Translations under genes and position numbers: made by a program | Assembly: GCA_948567375.1 (NCBI GenBank) | Contig: OX419759.1 | Span: forward strand, 43,800,593 to 43,864,592 | Direction of reading: 5' to 3' | From: Lunularia cruciata | Taxonomy: Eukaryota > Streptophyta > Marchantiopsida > Lunulariales > Lunulariaceae | DNA length: 64,000 bases | The notes under the pieces: generated by a model | The model's input: the letters and a program-made list of their open reading frames with translations, nothing else | What the model was told of the DNA's origin: nothing | Databases searched by the model: none | In this document: in pieces, positions 57,049 to 64,000 of the stretch | Numbering within the stretch: position 1 is the first letter of the stretch | How the letters are laid out: every line of letters begins with the position of its first letter

Positions 57049-59556
57049 GGCAGCCATCCGCAGTCAGTCATCCACCTTGGGAAGGAGTAAGGTTCAGTCA
57101 ATTGAATTTACACCACCACATAGATTCAATGAAGGTAGAATAACAAATGGGCATTAGAACTAACTTGCCCAGCAGTGAGGTAGAAATTGCTCAGTTAGCA
57201 TGAGAGACTATGTGAGATGATGATTGAGACCAATAGTGTGAAGATAAATTGGTGAGATAAATTGGAGTTGGCAACATTGTGCAATACAATGTCAATGTAG
57301 AAGAATAAGACAACAACTAGATTTGCCTTCCACTCTCCAAGAGAGGAGAAATGTATGCATTACTATTACACCAAGTATCCCAACTCAAAGTCTTTTCCTT
57401 TTGTGAATATAGGACTTCATTTACCTCCTAATGATATTGGAGATCAAGGAGATGAAGAATCCAAAATACCAACTTGTAGGGCAATGTCTAGACCAACGAG
57501 CTTTGGCAAAAGATTTTTGGGTCTCAATTCAATGCCTGGAGCAATGTACCTTGACCATAAGTGGCTCCAAGTATTGGAGTACATGAGAAGGAAATTTGAG
57601 GCCTTGTTCAGATCCAAAAAGATGGGGAATGGTTAGAAGGTGAATGGGTATAATGACACCATCACGCACACATGTGACCTTGCTCATGAAGATCTTCAAG
57701 TTGATACAAACCACTTGTGTCAACAGTAGGTAGCCACCTACTATTAGCTATTACATGAGGGAGGCCCATGAACTAAGCAAATATGTTTTACCATCAAATC
57801 ACAAATTTCTTTGGTAGTTGAAAAAGTATGGAGGGAACACTTTTCTCTCCCTGTTTGTCTTACATTTTTACATCTAGATGAAGCTACTTTGGAAGGAAGA
57901 GAAAATGAAATTTCCAATGCACTAGAATGCATTGAGGTATCATCAAGCTCAACCCAAATACACAAAGAAATTGAGGAAGTATAAGGAGGCAGTACTCAAG
58001 TACCAAATGAAAAAAAAGTAGGTAAAGGTCACCAAGACTGTTGGAGCTAGCACCAGTAAGATGAGGATGCTTGTGGTGCCAATACAGATCATAACAAGAC
58101 ACAAGCCTTACCCCCAAGTTGTGGCTTCTTTGGATGAGAGGGATTCCCATTCTAATGAAGTGAAGTAAAGTAAAGTAAGTAAAGTGCATGACCAAGATTC
58201 ATAATGTACTTTGAGTGCAACACCAATGCTAGAGGAAAGTGAGAAAGAACAGTCACAAATCATGGGAAAATCATCCCTAAGCAAGCAACCTCTTTCCCCA
58301 AGATTGAATTATCCTCTAGTTGGGAGGAAGGTGATGTGGAACCAAGCATGGAGGAACCTCCCACTCTGGGAATAGAATTGGAGCTGAAGAAACCAAACAA
58401 ACTTGCTCCAAGAGAAAGGAGGACTTTTTTGGATAAGAGTGAGGATATCCCAATATCCTATTTGTGGAGAATGCTCTTCCAATACTAGGACTAGAAGGAA
58501 AGAAGTGCAGGTTTAGATTGTCTAGCCACTTGAAGAACAACAAGTGGTGACTCCACCCCAAGAACCAGCAACCAAGGATACCTGGGAGGTGCCATCTTAA
58601 TCAGGTGGAGATTAATCAATAAGGGAAGACTCTCAAGTGCTGAAAAGGGTAAGTGTTCAAGGAAGAGAGTGTGAATTTGGACAACTTGTTAGCAAAACCA
58701 ATTGCTGCTACCAAGACCATGGTACCTACCAAAATAATGGTTGCTAAACAAGTAGATAAAAGGAAGGGGGTAGTGTCAAGCTCCCACGTGGTGCTAGAAG
58801 TGGGGAGCACCCCAATGGTCCCAACAACAACTCAAGATCACTCAGAAAAAAATTTCCAGAAGAAGAGGAAACATGTTCAAAACCAAGTTTAGGATGACAT
58901 ATAAAACACACCTTGAACTATCTACCACTGTTGACATGGGTTGTTCATGTGTTGGGACCAGTTTTGAAGCCATGGATGAATTGCTTCTTGCTCACCAAGA
59001 GATAGACCCTATGGTGAAAGGCTACAAGAGGCTGATAAAAGTTCATATGCTATCACATTTAGAATGCCATATGGGAAAATTTGGGAGCAAAGAAGGAGCT
59101 TGTCAAGGCACATGCTTGTATCAAAAGGCTAGAGGCTGAACTTGATGTGGTTGAAGGACATTGCTAATATCAAGAGCAATATTTGATCCCAAGAGACACT
59201 CATGAGCTCATGCAACTTAGGGAGCGGCTTGTGATAACAAACAAGAGGAGTCATCAGTACAACTCGTCCAAAAAAAACCAAGACGAGACAAGAAGGGAGC
59301 ACTAAGAAGAGAATAGATCTTGAGTGCCATGGCACCCAAAGACCACAAGTTGGAGGTTGCACTCACAACTAAAGATGTTGAGCTAGGGGGGTATGATTCA
59401 TTTTCCAAGGACTATAGGGTCTAGAAGAGGGATAGTGATGCCCTGCTGGAAAAATACAAAGAGGATTTTCATAGAATCAAGGCCAAGGTCATGGTGCTGA
59501 AGATAGGTGCATCCTATTGTGGAGCAAAAGGCAAGAACTCATCTGCATGAAGTGTT
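57049..59556 (+). pseudogene. ORF B, uninterrupted but decayed copy (block 2)
   Basis: The only copy of ORF B here without a family C insertion. Blocks in order: MAAIRSQSSTLGRSKVQSIE (57049), IGLHLPPNDIGDQGDE (57410), AMYLDHKWLQVLEYMRRKFE (57540), ITHTCDLAHEDLQVD (57660), KVTKTVGASTSKMRM (58025), RHKPYPQVVASLDERDSHSN (58098), PIAATKTMVPTKIMVAKQVD (58700), ELLLAHQEIDPMVKGYKRL (58978) and a coiled-coil tail (ELMQLRERLVITNKRSHQY near 59200). Several frame changes and stops separate them. Total span equals roughly 800 codons, about the length of the family C frame. I do not recognise the protein. Confidence 0.6.
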
Positions 59557-60340
59557 AGGTGGGAACCCATTTACAGGAAGTCCCATATTAGTAGTGTAAT
59601 TAAGAACCCATAATACCCTATCAGGTTAGATTAGGATTATATAGGGAAGTATCTAATGGAGGAAATAGAAGAAGCATGAAGGGCGGTGGTTGCCTATTGT
59701 TAGCATAGCAATTAGGGCATGAGTAAAATTCCTTTTAGGGTTAACCTAGATACTTAAGAGAGATAGAACTTCATAGGCAAGGGTTAGGTTTTGTCTTGAA
59801 GGTCCAGGAGGTTGGCCTCTCCTCCTATGATCACAGAGTAATAAGGGAGTATAGGAGTGACTAGCAGACATTGAACATCATTGTATTGGGAATGGTAGTA
59901 AAGAGGACTCAAGCCATCGAAAGGCAATAAAAAAGGGAACTCCATATGATTGTTGCAATTAAGTGATTGAATGTATGGCAATGTTGGAGTTAGTGTAATT
60001 CTTTTCATGAGAAATACTCCTTATCCCTCATCACACTATGGTCCTGATTAACAGGGAAGACAATTATCTGTACCGTTATCAATTGGCTATTTGGAGGATA
60101 AAAGAAACATTACAAAGAGTCAAAGGGTTCACATGGGTGATAGACCCTTGAACCATCTTAAATGTAAGTGTCTATGGGAATTTCTTGTTCCCCAATGGGG
60201 AAACACCGGACTATGGGAGTCTAGACTACCACCCCTAGCCTCACCAAAGGCTGGCCTCAAATGGGGCTATGTAAGTCACATTCCTTATGTTTCATAGTCA
60301 ACTGTCCCTCTCATGTAATGCTGGTGTTGCCCATGCAAAA
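59557..60340 (+). repeat. D LTR (block 2)
   Basis: Homologous to 34757-35535. The start reads GGTGGGAACCC in place of TGTTGGAACC and the end reads GCCCATGCAAAA in place of CCCAAGCAACA, so this is the most decayed of the three copies. No coding content. Confidence 0.7.
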
Positions 60341-61255
60341 TTTCTAGTGCTCACTGCTAATGATCATGTATATCCTCTCCACTATGCTCTACAACATATT
60401 TTGGCCGTGTGTACTCCTTGCCATCCCATGAGAGCATAAAAAATCTGCATAGAGAGAAAGTATTGCCTACCATGCCTACGACCAACTATGCAAGATTGGA
60501 AGAAGCATCACTTCACACACATATAAGTTTATTGGCTTTCAAATCAAGGGAAGCTATACCTCTTGCAGAAGTCAATACTATTGGCCACGACCCAAGTTCA
60601 AAAATTGCTACAATATCTCCATTGATAACAAACACTTTTTCCTGGGAAAATCTTCCTACTTCAAACTTGCACCCCATAGTGGTACATGTTTCTTTTACAA
60701 TACCAGCTACAACCTTTGCAACTCCCATGCTACAATGACTTTGGGAGGAGGAAATGATTGCATACCTGTGGGAATGGTAGTGTTCACAGGTCTAGAAGAC
60801 TTCAAGTCATTCCTTTGCATGTTTGAGAACATTTTTACAGCCCAAAATAATGTAAATGATGCCCTTATGCCATGGCAAATAGGCCAATGTTTCATTGGTA
60901 TTGCTCAATATTGGTTCAATGGTCTAATGCAGCCACAAAAACAAGCTATGCATTGATACAAGCAGAAGGGCTACAAGAGTACATCTCTCCAAGACAACAA
61001 AAAAAACTTCAAGGAAAAATAAACAGGTTCCACAAAGGACATAACAAAACCATGCAAGCATTTATCCAATGATTCCAATACATATTTTCAATGATCACAC
61101 TAGCACTAGACCCTACTATGGCTCTCAATTGGTTTAAGGATGTCCTACCAAAGGACATTCAAAAGGTTTTAATCTAGAACAAGGCAGCAACTCTAGCACA
61201 AGCATTTGAAGACGCATGTTCTTGGGCCCGGTACAAGCTAATGACCGGGATATGG
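60341..61255 (+). pseudogene. D element leader and gag (block 2)
   Basis: After about 390 bp of leader, gag reads TLGGGNDCIPVGMVVFTG, LEDFKSFLCMFENIFTAQNN, ALMPWQIGQCFIGIAQYWFN and, in another frame near 60880-61072, further pieces with QGKINRFHKGHNKTMQAFIQ. It continues LNWFKDVLPKDIQKVLI and ATLAQAFEDACSWA. The layout is that of Ty3-type capsid. Frameshifts and stops make it non-functional. Confidence 0.8.
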
Positions 61256-63580
61256 CCTTGCCAGACCCATGTTCCACAATATAGGGATTTAAGGGAAATG
61301 TGATGCATAACACTTGTGTTGCTTCACAAGGATTCCCCCATGTAGCCTACTTCTATGAAGGAGCACCCATAGTTGCATCAGGTACATGACATCCCAGGTA
61401 CATGACATCCCAAGCAACGCCCATAAACAATCACATGCCCATACTTCTTCCCACAATACTCCAGCACCTCCCACCCTTACTAATGTGATTCCAACAACAT
61501 CACTAAAATGGAGGACATACTAATAAAACTAGAACACCCAGAGGATCTTCACTTAGCACAACAACCACAAGAGAGAAATCCATTTAATACTATTGCTAGA
61601 GGTGAAATCTCCTATACATGGTGTACAAGAGGACAACACACTATTGCCTAGTGCACCACACTAGAAATTCTGAACTTTTTTGTACATTGTGGGAGATATG
61701 GACATACTATGAAAAATTGAAAAATATTGCAAAGAGACCAAGAACCACAAGAAGAGAGAACACATGTTGTAGATATTGGTCCGCATCATAACATCTTCAA
61801 CCAATATTTACAAGACTTGACTTTCCAAAGAGGAAAAGTAAATAGATGAGAATAATGTCCACTTGGCCCGGATAAACATTATCACCATTGCAATGAGAAC
61901 CATATGCAAATTAGTATCCTAATAAGCCTGCTCATTGCGCATACTATGGTTCAATGCCCCAACTTTTGAAATTTCATCACCTAGGTCTGGAGCACCTGTA
62001 TAGGACAAAGAACAAAATCTTCATGCCCTAAATCCTCATGGCTCTAACAAGAAGGTGCAATTTATTGCAATTCTAGAGAACCCCTTTGAAGGAGATACAT
62101 TGTTTGTAGAAAATCATGCGCCTATGAAGGAAAACATCTTTCTTACTATGCAATAAATGCAAGATCCAACCAGCAATCCATTCTCCAAAAGCTACTCCTC
62201 CAAAAAAATGGATGATGAACCTTGAAAAAAGATATTTCACAGCCAGCCTTGGAAATTTACCATGCGATAGTTCCCAAGATTGACATATTGGCAAAATAAC
62301 CTTCTACTTTGGTCATTCACAACTATGACAACTTAGTAGATTTGGCTAACACTCAGGTCAATATTGCACTCAAAAAACTTTGCAAGGTAGCCCTTCCAAA
62401 GCATCAGAAACTTCAAACATTTTGTTGAAAGAGCATCCGATCTATCTTCAACTCAATCAAGACGAACTAATTTTTACTATTTACTTTGTATTTGACCATT
62501 TCTTACTCATATCTCTATGGGGAACAAACTTTATTTATCTAATTACCGCAAAAGTGATACTTGTTGGGTTGTACCATATTCCCAAAACCATTGAAGCCAA
62601 TTTCATCCCAAGTTGTTGAATAGACTAAAGCTCTTCTGTCAACATTATGTCAAAGTGAGTTATGCAAATGTTAGGATTGCAAGGCATGACTAAAACTTCA
62701 ATCCTTCTTTGAATGGTTGTCGAAAGGATTCACTATCCTATTGGGATGTTTACAAGGTACCAACACCCATTGGTGAGCAAACCTTCCTTGAGGATTACTT
62801 GGTCATGGATACCCCTCCTCTCACACAATTTCCACTATTGTTGGGAGTCCTACTGCTGGTAGATGCAAATTTGGTTACTTCTTGGCAATTGGAAGCTTAA
62901 GCACATTATTCTTCCAATGTACCAAACCAACCAGAATTCCAATTTGGATAAAGAAGGAGAACCAAGCTTTGCCATCAATGCATGGAGCTTTACTTACATT
63001 AATAGTGATGAGGAGATTGCAAAAACTATTGCTATTTTTTGTTTATAACCAAGGAGGAGATGCAAGGTTATGACAAAAGCTATTCCAATTTGATCTAAAC
63101 CTTATAGGTTGAATTGCATCTACTCCCAAAAGGTATGGGAAAAACTAAAAAAATTGTTCAAGTGCAGGTTCATCTATTTAAGTGCAAGAGAAACTGAGTG
63201 GGTGCTGCCTATCTTGGTAGTTCTGAAAAAGGATGTGAGAAAAGTAAGGATCTCTATGGATTTTTGTAAACTAAATGCAGATCTCCAAGCCCTTAAGTAC
63301 CTCATCAACAAGCACTATTGTTCAAGACATTTAGCGCATTGGATGCTACTCATATAGGAATTCTCCTGTTCAGTTGAGTATCATCTCAGAAAGTCCCATG
63401 ATAACATGGACTTCCTTTCCCACATTCCCACATCTCCAATGACAAACTCCCTTAATAGTCACCCTATAGATTTCCATTTCTTTTATGTGCAAGGTCAAGT
63501 CACTACTCAATCCATGTAGATGGATCAAATAAAACATTACTTGACTATAAGATGATTACTTTCCTATCTGCCATGCAACC
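61256..63580 (+). pseudogene. D element gag end, protease region and collapsed RT-RNase H
   Basis: Past the capsid, CTL-GRYGHTM near 61690 is a frame-broken zinc knuckle, and 62040-62460 holds unidentifiable pol-linker pieces. At 63150-63270 RT domain 1 is clear (ETEWVLPILVVLKKDVRKVR, then ISMDFCKLNA). It is joined directly to the end of RNase H (DLQALKYLINK and LAHWMLLI), so roughly 350 codons of RT and RNase H are deleted. No integrase is found before the family C element at 63581. Confidence 0.75.
62463..62576 (+). mobile_element. Family C 3'-end fragment
   Basis: About 114 bp matching the last part of the family C 3' region (TTTGACCATTTCTTACTCAT, then GTGATACTTGTTGGGTTGT), ending GTACCA. 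It lies within decayed D pol. No other part of the element is attached, so it is a truncated or recombined remnant. Confidence 0.75.
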
Positions 63581-64000
63581 TATGATAACCTAACAAGTAT
63601 CACTTTTGCAATAATTGATGAGTAATTGTTCATCCCACAGAGATACTAGTCAAGAATAGTCAAATACAGAGTAAAAGTAACAATTTAGTTCTTTTTGATT
63701 TCATCTTTAGCCACTTGGGTAGAAACCACACCTTGAAAAGAGTAACAAGCACTCAATCATATTCTTCTCATAATTACATGTCACTACAAATCACAATTCA
63801 TCAAACGCTTTCCAATTCAGTCTAGATTGTGATGATTTAGTTGGTTCAAAGAAGGCTACTTCACCATGAAGTAACTTTGCTGCAAAATTGCATTCCAACC
63901 CTTCATAGAAGGTACAACTTCCTCAGTCAAAATGACTTTGCATTAGTCCCTACTTGCAATAAAAAATGGTCAATATTACCAAAACTACAATTCTTTGCAG
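63581..64000 (-). mobile_element. Family C 3' region, cut by window edge
   Basis: Starts TATGATAACCTAACAAGTAT on the plus strand, the family C 3' terminus read in reverse, and follows the 3' region of other copies to the window end. The left flank is CAACC in D pol. The coding part would lie beyond the window. Confidence 0.85.

Larger units (their letters stand above)
45080..61255. repeat. Segmental duplication, block 2
   Basis: The partner of 21215-36443, same orientation and order. It contains the second peroxidase and an extra family C element (52349-56056), and lacks the copia gag segment of 1.39 kb and the family C insertion in ORF B. Peroxidase exons are about 99 percent identical between blocks by my count, while the transposon parts show many indels. 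Confidence 0.9.

Noticed and set aside
1-64000. CRISPR arrays, operons, riboswitches, tRNA or rRNA genes.
   Set aside because: None were seen. The window has spliced genes and LTR elements, so bacterial features are not expected, and no cloverleaf or rRNA-like block was recognised by eye.

Overview
The window looks like a retroelement-rich stretch of a large plant nuclear genome. The only host genes I can support are two copies of a four-exon class III peroxidase, a family confined to the plant lineage. Everything else is Ty3/gypsy and Ty1/copia remains plus a repeat family I do not recognise. Low gene density, many nested elements and long-decayed copies fit a big-genome seed plant such as a gymnosperm, but the sequence alone does not prove that.

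Layout. (1) 1-11.4 kb: a copy of a B/D repeat (unknown ORF B, then an LTR called D) already carrying a family C element (322-2061). It is split by a nearly intact 7.8 kb Ty3/gypsy element A1 (2592-10395, minus strand) with two 679-bp LTRs, a tRNA-Asp-like primer site, a leader ORF with its own zinc knuckle, and gag, protease and RT-RNaseH-integrase in one frame. (2) 11.4-17.6 kb: two truncated older A relatives in series. (3) 17.6-20.3 kb: a decayed C element. (4) About 21.2-36.4 kb and 45.1-61.3 kb: two direct copies of a segmental duplication. Each holds, in order, an inverted D gag remnant, a copia remnant (minus), a peroxidase gene (minus), unassigned DNA, ORF B, D-LTR and D gag (plus). 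(5) 36.4-44.3 kb between the blocks: three C elements, one nested inside another. (6) 61.3-64 kb: decayed D pol, cut by one more C element.

The part most likely to be undescribed is family C, with about nine copies here. The full copies are about 3.7-3.8 kb, begin TGTGG and end CACA or nearly so, and are flanked by 5-bp target duplications. They show no long terminal repeats and carry one frame of about 815 codons for a protein I do not recognise (globular N-terminal part, acidic middle, coiled-coil C-terminal half). Paralogous empty sites inside the window prove several insertions. Likely order of events: B/D array, duplications, C insertions into the array, and last the insertion of A1.

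The peroxidases are intact and evolve under strong constraint: I count 11 coding differences, only one of them amino-acid changing. The transposons in the same duplicated blocks are riddled with stops and indels.
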